The position numbers and the translations under genes were made by a program. The notes beneath the pieces were generated by a model that was given only the letters and a program-made list of their open reading frames with translations, made no database searches and was not told where the DNA came from. Below, piece after piece: positions 48,977-59,831 of a DNA stretch of 64,000 nt. Source of the DNA: Pyronema omphalodes (taxonomy: Eukaryota; Ascomycota; Pezizomycetes; Pezizales; Pyronemataceae); assembly GCA_024516155.1 (NCBI GenBank), contig JAJJXM010000025.1, forward strand, positions 1 to 64,000, given 5' to 3'. Each line of letters begins with the position of its first letter. Position 1 is the stretch's first letter.

Positions 48977-50958
48977 ATTTATTTATTTATTTATTTATTA
49001 ACTCATACACGCATCCAACCGTAAGGTTATGGCGGAATCTACAGTAAATACAGAATTAAGAAACCCGGGTGTCAGGCCAGGCTCTCACTGGGTATGCCCC
49101 AGAGCTTGTCGTTAGGGTGTGGGGTTGTAGACCCCCAAGTCTCGTTGTGCTTTTGTTCGTCAAGCGTCGTCTGTTCCAGGAGCCCTGTATGCTCGGAGGC
49201 CACCTCGCCGGGTCGTTCCCCCATTTCCTCCACCCTTCCCCTCCCATTTTTAACCATTTTTCCGCCTTTATTTCCCCCACAAAGCAAAAACAAAACCAAA
49301 GCAAAGTTAAACAGCCGCCGGGCCACCTACGCCCCCACTCTCCTCCCCTCTCTCAACTCCTCCGCCGGTGTCTCCTGACTCTTCGCCCTTTGAGACACCC
49401 GGGCCCGCCCTGCCCCTCTTCTCCTCCCCTCTCTCCCCTTCTTCTTTCTTCTTCCTCAGCCTACATGCCGCCCCCCCTCTCCTCTCTCCCCTTCTCTTCG
49501 TCGGTGGTGTTGTAAGTCCGAGATTGCCATTCCCCAGCACAATCTGGACATTGATACCTCCGCTCTTCACGACTTCTGCCCAAGTCTTCTTCGCGGAGGG
49601 GGTATTCGTTTTCGGTTGGTGGGTAGTCTTTCCCCGTCCACCAGTCTTTGTCGTCGGGGGTTTGTTGCTGTTCTCCGTCGCGCGTTTCTTGTCGGCCTTA
49701 TCGTTCCTCCTCTTCTTCTGCGCTTCCTTCCCCTCCACAGTCTTCCATCCATCCTTGTCCGCCAGGGCAGTGGTGGTGGGGGCATCGGGTAGAGTTGTGT
49801 CCTGAGCAGCATCGCTGTCAGGAGCGGGGTTGGTGGTCGATTCGGTTGAGGTTATTGTGAGAGGGCGCGGGGGATACTTGAGCATCAGAGCATCAAGCGC
49901 ATCCTGGGCGGCGGAGGTCGCGTGCTGTGAGTGCATCAGGCTGTGCTCCGGTGATGCATCTCGTTTCTTGTTGATTGCCGGTCGTTGGTTTGTCGGCGTG
50001 GTTGGTCCGGTGTTCTGATCGCTCCCTCGTCGCTTTCTTTTCCCGGGAGCGTTGCGTACAGCGTGCAGAACGTCCTGAATATCGTGCTGGACATGGGAGA
50101 GTTGCATCGTCATCTCCTCCATAGCGGAGGGGGAGGTCGGCGGGCCTGGAAGAGGGAGGGCCTGTGGAACAATGCGTTCGTCGAGCTGTTTTGTGAGGGT
50201 GTCAAGAGCAGCTTTGAGGGCTGCTGTTTCGGCGATGGACTTGTGGTAGGCCTTGCGTAGCGCCACCTCTTCCACGGCCATCTTGTCCATCTTTCTCGTC
50301 AGTGTGTCGAGTTTATCGAAGACAGTTTGGAAGGCGCTTTCCATCTCGTCGCCGATTGCGCCTGTGCGCTGCTCGATGAGCCAGTCAAGGTGGGCTCCTA
50401 CTGTCGCGTTGGCTGCGCAGTACTGAAGGATGTTTTCAGCACTGCTGTCGATTTCCGCCCCGAAGACATATGCGCTGACAGCTTCGTGCACCAGCTCCTT
50501 GCGCCATTTGCGAACTGGTGAATCGCCATAATTGGTGGCGTATCGTGGGGGTGGTGGTGGTGCTTCTGAGGCTACAGAAGGCGCGCGCTGGAGCGTGTTT
50601 CCGGCGCTGAATCCATCATTTTCATCGACTTTTCCGTCTCTTCCATCAAAAGTAGAATCGGATCTATCTTCTGGAAGGTCCACAAGGGCTTGGAACGCGT
50701 TCCCAGACTGCTTGGGCCGTGAGGCGCGGAGTTGGCGAGGTTTTGGTGGCATTTCGCGTGGTGGGGTAAGCCAAAACGCGTGAAAACTCTGATTTCGCGG
50801 CGAAAATCAACGAAATCAACGTAGAACTCTCTGGAAATTCACAGAGATACGTAAATGAGTGCTGCGAATCCGAATCCGATGGAAAAATCGATGGTTTCGG
50901 TGCTGGTTGTTGCAAACGCAGGGGGGGGGGTCGCCGTTGCCGTGTGGTGTGCTTGTAC
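48977..50958 (-). mobile_element. Half-LINE D5, full length, divergent subfamily, intact ORF
   Basis: 1982 bp in minus orientation, with the 5' signature at 50915-50950 and eight extra bases (gtacaagc) before it. The 3' UTR and tail are almost the same as in D2 and D4. The N-terminal coding half is much more diverged. It lies inside the candidate copia intron, 178 bp of copia sequence away from D4. Confidence 0.92.
49307..50752 (-). CDS. D5 ORF1-like protein (481 residues), function unknown
   Basis: The ATG is at 50752-50750. Same architecture as D2: basic start, T-F-D-G-R-D-G-K-V-D-E motif, long helices (L-D-T-L-T-R-K-M-D-K-M and E-T-A-A-L-K-A-A-L-D-T-L), S-A-M-E-E-M-T-M-Q-L, G-K-R-K-R-R-G-S-D-Q-N, K-K-T-W-A-E-V-V-K-S-G-G and an Arg/Gly/Glu-rich tail. 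Large parts of the first 200 residues differ from D2 while length and frame are kept. That is expected if the protein is needed, for example to bind the element RNA or to form particles with LINE enzymes; this is inference. Confidence 0.75.
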   Translation of the reverse strand: MPPKPRQLRASRPKQSGNAFQALVDLPEDRSDSTFDGRDGKVDENDGFSAGNTLQRAPSVASEAPPPPPRYATNYGDSPVRKWRKELVHEAVSAYVFGAEIDSSAENILQYCAANATVGAHLDWLIEQRTGAIGDEMESAFQTVFDKLDTLTRKMDKMAVEEVALRKAYHKSIAETAALKAALDTLTKQLDERIVPQALPLPGPPTSPSAMEEMTMQLSHVQHDIQDVLHAVRNAPGKRKRRGSDQNTGPTTPTNQRPAINKKRDASPEHSLMHSQHATSAAQDALDALMLKYPPRPLTITSTESTTNPAPDSDAAQDTTLPDAPTTTALADKDGWKTVEGKEAQKKRRNDKADKKRATENSNKPPTTKTGGRGKTTHQPKTNTPSAKKTWAEVVKSGGINVQIVLGNGNLGLTTPPTKRRGERRGGAACRLRKKKEEGERGEEKRGRAGPGVSKGEESGDTGGGVERGEESGGVGGPAAV

Positions 50959-51038
50959 ACTGTTTTTTCCCTGTTTCTCAACTTTCTCTCTCTAATTCTC
51001 AAATATTCACTTCTTTGAACTAACATCCTAATTCTCAG

Positions 51039-52022
51039 ATGCTTCTAATGACATGAATTCACTGTCCCTACGCGACGAGCGACTGAAGGCCAACAGACTA
51101 AACAAGTCCCGCTACGAAGACATCGATATTGACGACGCCCTGGCCTCGGCCTTTCTCGCCAAAGCAACTATAGACGATCCCGACGAGGCCATAGGTCCTG
51201 ATCCACTTGACGGCGACCCGACCTCTTACACCGCAGCAATGAAGAGCGCCGACCGGGACAACTGGAGAACTGCGATGCAAGAAGAATGGAACTCTTTACT
51301 GATAAACGAAACCTTCCAGGCTTTCAAATCAAATGACAATGCAGAACCTCTCCGACCAGTGTCATCGCCTGATGCATTCGACAATCAAACATCCTACAGC
51401 GGCATCACTGTTCCCTTTGGATGCAAGCCCTTGAAGTGTCGATGGATTTACAAAACCAAACGCAACATTGACGGCAGCACAAAGTTCCAGGCCCGACTGG
51501 TTATAAAGGGTTATGAACAAGTTCCGGGAATTGATTATGATGAGACATATGCACCTGTCTCCAAGCTAAGTACTCTACGTTACCTGCTAAGCTTATCTGC
51601 AACCAGGGGGTGGTCAGTCGATCAAATGGATGTCGTCACGGCCTTCCTCAATCCAGCCATTGACAACGACAGGACTTTCATGTCCATGCCTCCCGGTATC
51701 GAATGGCTCGATAAACGTCTATCAAAAACATCGACGGTTCGCCTGCTGAAAGCCCTGTACGGCCTAAAACAGGCACCCCGATTATGGTGGGCCCAGATTA
51801 ATGACTTCCTCATGAAGCAAGGTTTCCGACAAGCACAGTCCGACTCCAACCTCTACCTCATGAAGGACGCATTTCTGCTTTTATATGTCGACGATATCTT
51901 GATCTTCAATCTGACAAAACAGAGGATGGGCGACAACATCAAGAAGGCCCTCAGTGCTCGCTTCAAAATGACAGATCTCGGAAAAGCGACTCGTTTTCTC
52001 GGCCTCGAACTCGAATATTTGC
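51039..52022 (+). CDS. pol: Copia reverse transcriptase part of Pol
   Basis: If spliced, the frame enters at 51039; otherwise the first ATG is 51053. The copia RT domain (RVT_2 type) shows N-W-R-T-A-M-Q-E-E-W (about 51265), C-R-W-I-Y-K-T-K (about 51438), A-R-L-V-I-K-G-Y (about 51492), D-Y-D-E-T-Y-A-P-V (about 51530), Q-M-D-V-V-T-A-F-L (about 51625), L-Y-G-L-K-Q-A-P-R (about 51757) and L-Y-V-D-D-I-L (about 51882). LINE A4 is inserted at 52022 after L-E-L-E-Y-L, and the frame continues with P-D-G-T at 60577. Confidence 0.93.
52008..52022. repeat. Target-site duplication of LINE A4 (second copy 60562-60576)
   Basis: aactcgaatatttgc on both sides of the A4 composite; the first bases may partly be AAAC tail. 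Confidence 0.92.
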
Positions 52023-52474
52023 AACCCCTCCGCCGAGAACACACCACACAGCAACCGCTGACCCCCCCCTGCATTTGCGACGACAACAACAATTTCCCCG
52101 ATTTTCGAATCGGCAATCGATTTCTTACCTCGGAATTACCCCGAATCTCGATTTTCGGAACCCAGCTACCGTTTACCGTTGAGATTCAGCGGAAAAACGC
52201 GATTCTGGGACCTCCGGGCCGGATTCCGGGCACTTTCATCAACGCCGCTCCACCACCCGCCCCCCAATCATCAAACCGACCTTATTTTCGGTTTCGGCAT
52301 ACCGAAATCCCCCCCCCCCCCCAAATCCCCCCCCCACCAGGAGCACTGGTTGTGGTGATCCCCCGAATTTTCCCCCCTCCGGACCCCTTTCCTCGCGAGA
52401 AATTTTCGTGCTCGCTTAGCAAGAGCCTCCTCACGTGACTCTTCGCCATCGCTTACCTCACCACCGGTTAAGCA

Positions 52475-54184
52475 ATGGACGCTAACGCACCCATCCCCGC
52501 CACGCCCTCGCGTATGCAGGTACCCGAGAATATTTTTAGCCCCGACGAGCTTTCCCAGATCAACGCCCCGCACGCGGGCTCCTCCGCCATCGCGACCTCT
52601 AAGAAATTAACGACCGTCTCCGCAAAAGTCACCAAACCCCCCAACAAAAAATCCGCCTCTAGACGTGACCTCGACCTCCTCCGCAAAAATGTCACCCGAC
52701 CGAAAACAAACACCCACGTGAACCTCGATGGGACCCCCGTCGAAACAATGCCGACCGCCATGGACACTGACAGCTGCCCCGACACCGACTCCGAATCCGA
52801 CTCCGACCTAAACCTCAATGATAGCCAGCACGCAATAACTGCTTCCGATGTCAACCCCAACCCCCAGCCTCAGCCCGACAACAACCTCCTCTCAGCCATC
52901 GCAGCTATGATTTCGAAAAACACCAACGACGCGCTCCGACCTATCGTCCGTTCCATCGACACCATCAACAAAAGACTCGACAAAATCGCAAAACCCAGCC
53001 CGCCCCCTCCGACACAGCCCCAACGTCAACCCCACCCCGAACAATCGACCACCGCCAACTCACCCCCCGACGACCTCCAATACTGGAAAGAACGATGCCG
53101 ACTCCTGGAAAACGCCCTTCGCCACCACAACATCGCCATACCGACCTCCACCACTACTCGCCGCCACAACCCCCCCACGACCACTCACCAGCCGTGGACC
53201 TCCGGCACAACCGTCGCTGACCTCTCCTTCCCCGCCCACGCCCCCAAAAGCAACCCCCCCGTAAAACCGCACCCCCGACGCCAACGCACCCGCCCCCAGG
53301 AAATCAACCTGCCCTGCCCCAACCCTGCGGAAATCGACGTCAATACCAAAGCCCAACTGGGAAGGGCGATCAACGCTGCACTCACCCAGGCACAGGCGCC
53401 GCCCCACATGGCTGTCGCCACGATCAGACAAGCCTCATCAGGAAACCTCATCGTGACCATGACAGACGGCACCACTGAATCCGAGCTGACCAAGAACCTA
53501 GGGACCATTCACACAGCGACGCAACAAGTCAACACCTCCATCGCCGCACCCCGCCTGAACGAGCGGTGGTATAAGCTCGCAGTCCACGGAATCCCCACGA
53601 GCCAATACCCCGACTCCCCCGACGGAATGCGCCTCCTCCAAGAGGAGATCGAACGCAGCAACGGACATGTCACCCTGGCGCAACCCCCCCGATATATGAC
53701 GACCGCAGAGAAACGTGTGGGCAAGGAAGCATCCAGTGTGGTTATTGCGGTACGTACCGCCGAAGAGCTCGCACTCCTGAAGCGCAAACGAGTCATGGTA
53801 CTCTTCGAGCCCCGAAGAGTCACCGAGTACCACTCTGCCCGACGGACCGACCAGTGTCGGCGCTGCTTGCTCTTTGGCCACCACTACACCAACTGCACTG
53901 GACCGCCAGGCCCCACCTGCGGAATCTGCGGCCAGAACCACCCCACAGACGACCACGCCTGCAACGACTGCCCCCAAAGCAAAGGTAAGAGCTGTGAACA
54001 CACTAGATACCATTGCAAAAACTGCGCGGACGCCAACCTCCCCGACCTCGACCACCCAGGCTTCAGCAAGCAATGCCCCGTACGCATCCGCATATTCAAA
54101 GAAGCCTGGACAACGTCACAAAACCCCGCCGTCGCCCCACCCAACCCCGCCGACAGAGACACTGAGATGAACGCCCATGTCTAG
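52475..54184 (+). CDS. LINE A4 ORF1 (Gag-like), intact
   Basis: 569 codons from the ATG at 52475 to the TAG at 54182-54184. It is the best reference for the family: acidic N-terminus with M-D-T-D-S-C (about 52757), helix D-L-Q-Y-W-K (about 53070), Pro-rich hinge, W-Y-K-L-A-V-H-G-I-P (about 53568), knuckle C-R-R-C-(4)-H-(4)-C (about 53854-53895) and further C-x2-C pairs with His up to about 54060. The stop overlaps the ORF2 start as ATGTCTAG (54177-54184). Confidence 0.92.
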   Translation: MDANAPIPATPSRMQVPENIFSPDELSQINAPHAGSSAIATSKKLTTVSAKVTKPPNKKSASRRDLDLLRKNVTRPKTNTHVNLDGTPVETMPTAMDTDSCPDTDSESDSDLNLNDSQHAITASDVNPNPQPQPDNNLLSAIAAMISKNTNDALRPIVRSIDTINKRLDKIAKPSPPPPTQPQRQPHPEQSTTANSPPDDLQYWKERCRLLENALRHHNIAIPTSTTTRRHNPPTTTHQPWTSGTTVADLSFPAHAPKSNPPVKPHPRRQRTRPQEINLPCPNPAEIDVNTKAQLGRAINAALTQAQAPPHMAVATIRQASSGNLIVTMTDGTTESELTKNLGTIHTATQQVNTSIAAPRLNERWYKLAVHGIPTSQYPDSPDGMRLLQEEIERSNGHVTLAQPPRYMTTAEKRVGKEASSVVIAVRTAEELALLKRKRVMVLFEPRRVTEYHSARRTDQCRRCLLFGHHYTNCTGPPGPTCGICGQNHPTDDHACNDCPQSKGKSCEHTRYHCKNCADANLPDLDHPGFSKQCPVRIRIFKEAWTTSQNPAVAPPNPADRDTEMNAHV

Positions 54185-57100
54185 CTACAACAGACTGGCA
54201 GCAACCATACGGATCGTCTCCCACAACGTGAACCGACAACGAACAGCACTCGATGCGCTGCTGAATAGCGCACATAACACAGCCGACATAATCCTAATAC
54301 AAGAAATCCACATAACCGACATAACATACGCCACCACACACCCATCTTTCACACTGGTCTTGCCACCGCGTGGAGATAGAACCACCAACAGAACAGCCGC
54401 CTATGTGACCAGGACAAACCCATACCTCAGGGTTTCTCAGCGCACCGATATATGCGCGGATCCTGACCTCCAGGTCCTCGAGGTAGGCACCGACTTAATT
54501 CCTTCCTTCTTTCTTTTTAATATATACAACGAAAAACACCCCGAAAACAATATTTATACCATCCCGAGAGCCCTCACCCCCCTCCCCCTCCCCCGCAGGT
54601 GCATCATCACAGGTGACCTCAACGCTCACCATGCCCTGTGGAACTCCTCCACACGTTCCCCCTCCCGCGCCACCGAAATAGTTGACCTCATCGAGCAAAG
54701 AGACTGGACCCTCGTGTCCGTCCCTGACGTTCCCACCTACTACTACAACCAAGGCCGCAGTTCTTCCGTCCTCGACCTGACCCTGGCATCGCCCCACATG
54801 GCAGAGGAAACAATCAACTGGGCAATTGACGACGACAACGCTACGGGATCTGACCATGAAGTCATACGTTTCGAAGTGCACACAACCCACCCAGACGCTG
54901 AAACAACCCCCCCAACAAACCGACTAAACTGGAAAAAGACGGATTGGGAGCTCTTCGCCGAAACCCTCCGTGCCTCGTGCTTAGCCCTCACACCATCATG
55001 GACACAATACCGCAACCACCCTACCACAGACAACCTCGATGCGTGGGCGGAGTCAATACGTGATGCCATCCTTAATGCCGCGACTACGTCCACCCCCGTA
55101 CTACAAGTAACCCCACAATCGAAAAGATGGTGGACCGCAGAAGTCACCGAGGCAAGGAAAAAGATGACCAGAGCAAGACGTAAGTGGAAACGCAAACGTG
55201 ACGATAGATCCCACCTAAACTACAAACAACACCGAAACGAATACCACAGAACCATTCGAACGGCGAAAGATGCGAAGTGGAAGGAATATCTTTCCCAAGC
55301 CGAAGGACCCGATGTATGGCAGGCGTTTAGGTACACCAACCCTCGGCGTGCTCAGCTAACACCAAACCTCCGCGCAATGATAAACGGCCAAGAAACAATC
55401 TGCAGCTCCTTCGACGCAAAGGTAGAGGCCTTCCAGAAGTTGTTTCCCCCCGCCGCCGCCACCACCGCCTCCGTCCGTCCTCCCCCCGCGCCGCGAGTTG
55501 CAATGGACAACCTTTACACCGACAGAGGTAGAAACAGCGATATTCTCCTCCTCGCCGAAGAAGGCCCCCGGACCCGATGGGCTCACATTCGCCTGCCTGC
55601 GCCAAGCATACCTCACCATCCCCGAACACATGAACAACCTCTACGCCACATTAGGGACGGTAGGCTACCATCCGCGATGCTGGCGCCAGGCCACCACAGT
55701 CATTATCGCCAAACCTAACAAGCCGGATTACAGCAATCCAAAGGCATACCGTCCGATTGCGCTCCTAAACTGCCTTGGGAAGACCCTCGAAAAACTAATG
55801 GCCACTCGCCTAGGCACGATGGCAGACTCTCACGACTTACTACATAGAGACCAAATAGGTGGACGCCCGCAGAGATCAGCAATTGACGCGGCGATGGCGC
55901 TGGTGCACGACGTCGAGATTGGGAAATCTCACGGAATGCTAACCTCTGCCCTCTTCCTCGATGTTCGTGGAGCATTCGACAACGTCTCTGCTGAACGCCT
56001 CCAACAAACATTACGACAGCTTGGGTGCCCGCGACCAGTAGTATCGTGGTGCCAGTCTTTCCTCGCAGATCGCACGATCGCTCTGGCGTTCGATGGGCGA
56101 ACCGACACGCAACGCCCAGTGCAAACAGGCATCCCACAAGGTTCCCCTGCATCCCCCATACTTTTCTTATTATACCTCCGCCCATTATTCGACGAACTAG
56201 CGCAGGTACACCCGTACGCCTGGACACCTAGCTACATTGACGACGTAGCGATCGTCGTCCAGGGACGCACCAGAAAAGCGAACGCCCGCGCACTTGAGAA
56301 CATTACGACAACAGCCTTTCGGTGGGCCGACGCAAACGCCGTTGCATTTGACGATGCCAAGTCAGAGCTCCTGCATTTCCACTGGGCACGCACCGATAGC
56401 ATCACTGAGGAGGAAAAAGTTAAGTTACCAAACGGTACAGTTATCACGCCGGGAACACAAGGAGGAGAGAAGGATGTTGTGCGGTGGATAGGCCTGTATT
56501 TAGATAGGAAACTTAACTTTAGAAAACATGTAGCTAGACGAGTAACCGCCGCGCAAAGAACTCTGAACGCACTGTGTAGGTTAGCACGGTACGAAACAGG
56601 TCTGTCCCCCGCTGCTACAAGACTAATCTACCAGGCGTGTGTCCAGTCGAGAGCAGACTACGGCGCAGAGATATGGTGGAACCAACAAAAAGACCTTGCC
56701 CGCACCCTCCAGAACCAACAGAACACCGCCCTCCGCAGGATTCTCAACGCCTTCACCTCTACTCCGATCCTGGCCCTCCACAATGAGTCCGCACTCCCCC
56801 CCGTCACAATACGTCTTGACAACCGTCAGCGGAAATACGCCCTACGCACCCTCACCTTACCCGCTTCGCACCCTGTCATCACACGCTGCCCCGTCTCGTT
56901 TCCCGCCCCGAGTATCGAGGATGCCTCCATCAACCCGGACACCGAGTACGACCACCCCTGGCACGTCCCAGGACAAGCCCCGTCCCGCCTCCTGCACGTC
57001 ATCAGCACCCTCTCCCCGTGGGTCCAACCAAACGCCGAAATCGAGAACACCTCCCAAAACATCCCCGATGACGACCTCGCCCCTACATTAACGATCGACA

Positions 57101-58098
57101 TCTCCTCCTCCCCGAAGGCTGACGCTGCCGACGACCACCTCCTCCTCCTCCACGCCCTTCGCCAACGATCGGACACTATCCTACTGTACACGGACGGCTC
57201 TCAACTTGACGGCATAACAGGCGCGGGATACACCATCCCCCATGGGCTGCCACGACCTGTCGACTCCATCGTGCCCATGGGTGACAGAACGGAAGTCTTC
57301 GACGCGGAAGTCATGGCCATTCACGAAGGCCTCCGGACATGCCTGAAACATATTCGACGCAACGACCTATACGACAAACACATCCACGTTTTCACAGACA
57401 ACCAGGCCGCTATACATCGAGCCTCTCACCTCCGTCGAGGCCCCGGCCAGGAGCTCGCCTGGGCCATCCACAGCACCGCTCACGACCTTCACGATTACGA
57501 TACCTCAATTACCATCCACTGGGTCCCAGGACACACCAGCGTCCCCGGAAACGAAGCCGCCGACGAACTGGCCCGACAGGCAACAAAAGTACCGCCACGC
57601 CGACGAATACCGATATCCCTCACTTGGCTGCGCCGCCGCGCTCGAGAAAGGTACACCGAAGACTGGGCTACCTGGTTCACCTCTTCCCCCCGACCGCGCA
57701 CGTACACCGCCGCACACCGCCGCAAAATGGACACCGCGTACACCGAAAACCCCCGATGGATATCAACTGCCATCCTGGGTCTTCGCACCGGCCACGGGTA
57801 CTTCCTCAACTGTTTGGCCCACCCTCCATCCGACACATACCCCTCCCGCAGCTGCAGCTGCCCAATCCACCCACCGCAGACGCCTCGACACCTCCTCCTG
57901 AGCTGCCCCGAATTCCAGGCCGCTCGCTCCACACTCAGGAAGGACCTCAAACTCAGACAACACTCCCGGATCAACTTAAACACCATTCTGGACACCCCCT
58001 CCGGCACCAAGGCTCTTTCCACCTTTATCTCTGCAACCAAGGTTGCTACCTCGACCTGGGCACACTCCCGGCTAGAGAAGCCTCGCAGAAGGGGATAG
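54177..58098 (+). pseudogene. LINE A4 ORF2 with one +1 frameshift (hybrid)
   Basis: The endonuclease half is open from 54177. At 55446-55451 a C6 run replaces the C5 of the other copies, so the frame derails to a stop at 55718; the RT-RNase H frame is open from about 55450 to 58098. All motifs (Y-I-D-D near 56233, Y-T-D-G-S-Q near 57187) are present. The C-terminal third belongs to the A1-like partner of the recombination. Confidence 0.9.
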
Positions 58099-58986
58099 AC
58101 CCCTACCGCTGACTAAACTGACCACAGTACCTTAGGAACTTTCGCGCGCGCTGATTTTGCAGTGCTTTCTTACTTAGGATTTCTTTTTTGTAAAAAAAAA
58201 AAAAAAAAAAAAAAGGGGGGACAAGCAGAAGGGGAAGGTAGAGGAGGGATAGGCGGAGAGAAAGGGAACGGGCACGCGGTGACGGGATCGGGCTGGGGTC
58301 GTTGCTTGGGTCTGCTTGGGGTTCGGGTGTTTTGAGTCTTGCTTTCTTCTTGTTTTCTGTTGTTTTTTCTTTTCTTTGTCTTTCAATTGTTTGTCTTACG
58401 GGTTGGAGTTGTTTATGGTGCGACGGATGAGAAGGGAACGGATGGTGGAATGGTGCGCAGGAAGGGAGATCAAGGGGACGGCAGGCGAAAGAGGGCGGAC
58501 GAGTTTCTTTTGTACTTTCCTTTGGTTGGGTGCGACGATGTTTTTCTTATGTTCGAAGGGCGGGAGGAGTGCGAGGCGCTGCGAAGGAAGAGAGAGGGGC
58601 ACGGGGAAGGAGCAGAGGAGGGCGGCGGGAGTTTTTCTTTTTCTTTTTCTTTTTCTTTTTCTTTTTCTTTTGTACGCGGAGGAAACAAAGGCGGTAAAAT
58701 GGCTAAACATGGGAAGGGGAAGGGAGGAGGAAAGGGAGGAGCCCGGCGAGGCGGCCTCTGTGCAAGCAGGGCACTTGGAACATCAGACGCGCTTGGACAA
58801 GAAACCCCCGAAGTATACAGTGGGGACAGACCCCACAACCACAACGATCAAGAGGAGGAGACTGGTAGAGGTGGAGACGAGGTTTTTGCTTTTACATTTC
58901 TTTCTGCTTCTCTTTTGTATTTATCTGTCCCTTGTCATAACCTTCGGGTTGCAAACAAGTAATGAGAGAACAAACAACAAACAAAC
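58099..58986 (+). other. 3' UTR of the A1-like inner copy
   Basis: It follows the A1 3' UTR nearly base for base, with A23 (58192-58214) and the same TTTTTC array (about 58632-58671). The tail ends in aacaaacaacaaacaaac at 58986. Confidence 0.8.
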
Positions 58987-59831
58987 GACCTGTCAACTCC
59001 ATAGTGCCCATGGGTGACAGGACAGAAGTCTTCGACGCGGAAGTTATGGCCATCCACGAAGGACTCCGGACATGCCTGACACACATTCGACGCAACGACC
59101 AATACGACAAACACATCCACGTTTTTACCGACAACCAGGCCGCGATACGTCGAGCCTCTCACCTCCGTCGAGGCCCCGGCCAGGAGCTAGCCTGGGCCAT
59201 CCACAACACCGCTCACGACCTTCACGCTCACGGTACCTCAATTACCATCCACTGGGTCCCAGGACACACTAATGTCCCCGGAAACGAAGCCGCCGACGAA
59301 CTGGCCAGACAGGCGACAACAGTACCGCCACGCCGACGAATACCGATATCCCTCACTTGGCTGCGCCGCCGCGCTCGAGAGAGGTACACCGAAGACTGGA
59401 CTACCTGGTTCACCTCTTCCCCCCGACCGCGCACGTACACCGCCACACACCGCCGCACAATGGACACCGCGTACACCGAAAACCCCCGCTGGATATCAAC
59501 TGCAATCCTGGGTCTTCGCACCGGCCACGGGTACTTCCTTAACTGCCTGGCCCACCCTCCATCCGACGCATACCCCTCCCGCAGCTGCAGCTGCCCAATC
59601 CACCCACCGCAGACGCCTCGACACCTCCTCCTGAGCTGCCCCGAATTCCAGGCCGCTCGCTCCACACTCAGGAAGGACCTCAAACTCAGACAACACTCCC
59701 GGATCAACCTAAACACCATTCTGGACACCCCCTCCGGCACCAAGGCTCTTTCCACCTTTATCTCTGCAACCAAGGTTGCTACCTCGACCTGGGCACACTC
59801 CCGGCTAGAGAAGCCTCGCAGGAGGGGATAG
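58987..59831 (+). pseudogene. C-terminal ORF2 piece of outer LINE A4 (RNase H to zinc motif)
   Basis: It begins inside the RNase H domain (P-V-N-S-I-V-P-M-G-D) directly after the inner tail and is open to the stop at 59829-59831. F-T-D-N-Q (about 59128), W-V-P-G-H (about 59253), N-E-A-A-D-E-L-A and C-S-C-P-I-H (about 59588) are present. The sequence is A3-like, as expected for the outer element. Confidence 0.85.

Larger units (their letters stand above)
46643..51038 (+). other. Candidate spliceosomal intron between integrase and RT of the copia element, filled with D4 and D5
   Basis: GTATGT at 46643-46648 is a consensus fungal 5' splice site. A branch-point-like CTAAC (about 51020-51024) is followed by CAG at 51036-51038. 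Joining 46642 to 51039 keeps the integrase and RT frames in phase. Without D4 and D5 the intron is 394 bases (46643-46792, 48799-48976, 50973-51038) and is full of stops. The alternative is that this is a non-coding spacer with reinitiation at ATG 51053. The spacer contains an imperfect internal repeat (ccagccttcatgctg near 46743 and atcagccttcatgctg near 48813). Confidence 0.6.

Noticed and set aside
51053..52438. Copia RT ORF extended to 52438
   Set aside because: Residues after 52022 are encoded by the 5' UTR of LINE A4; the TSD marks the border.
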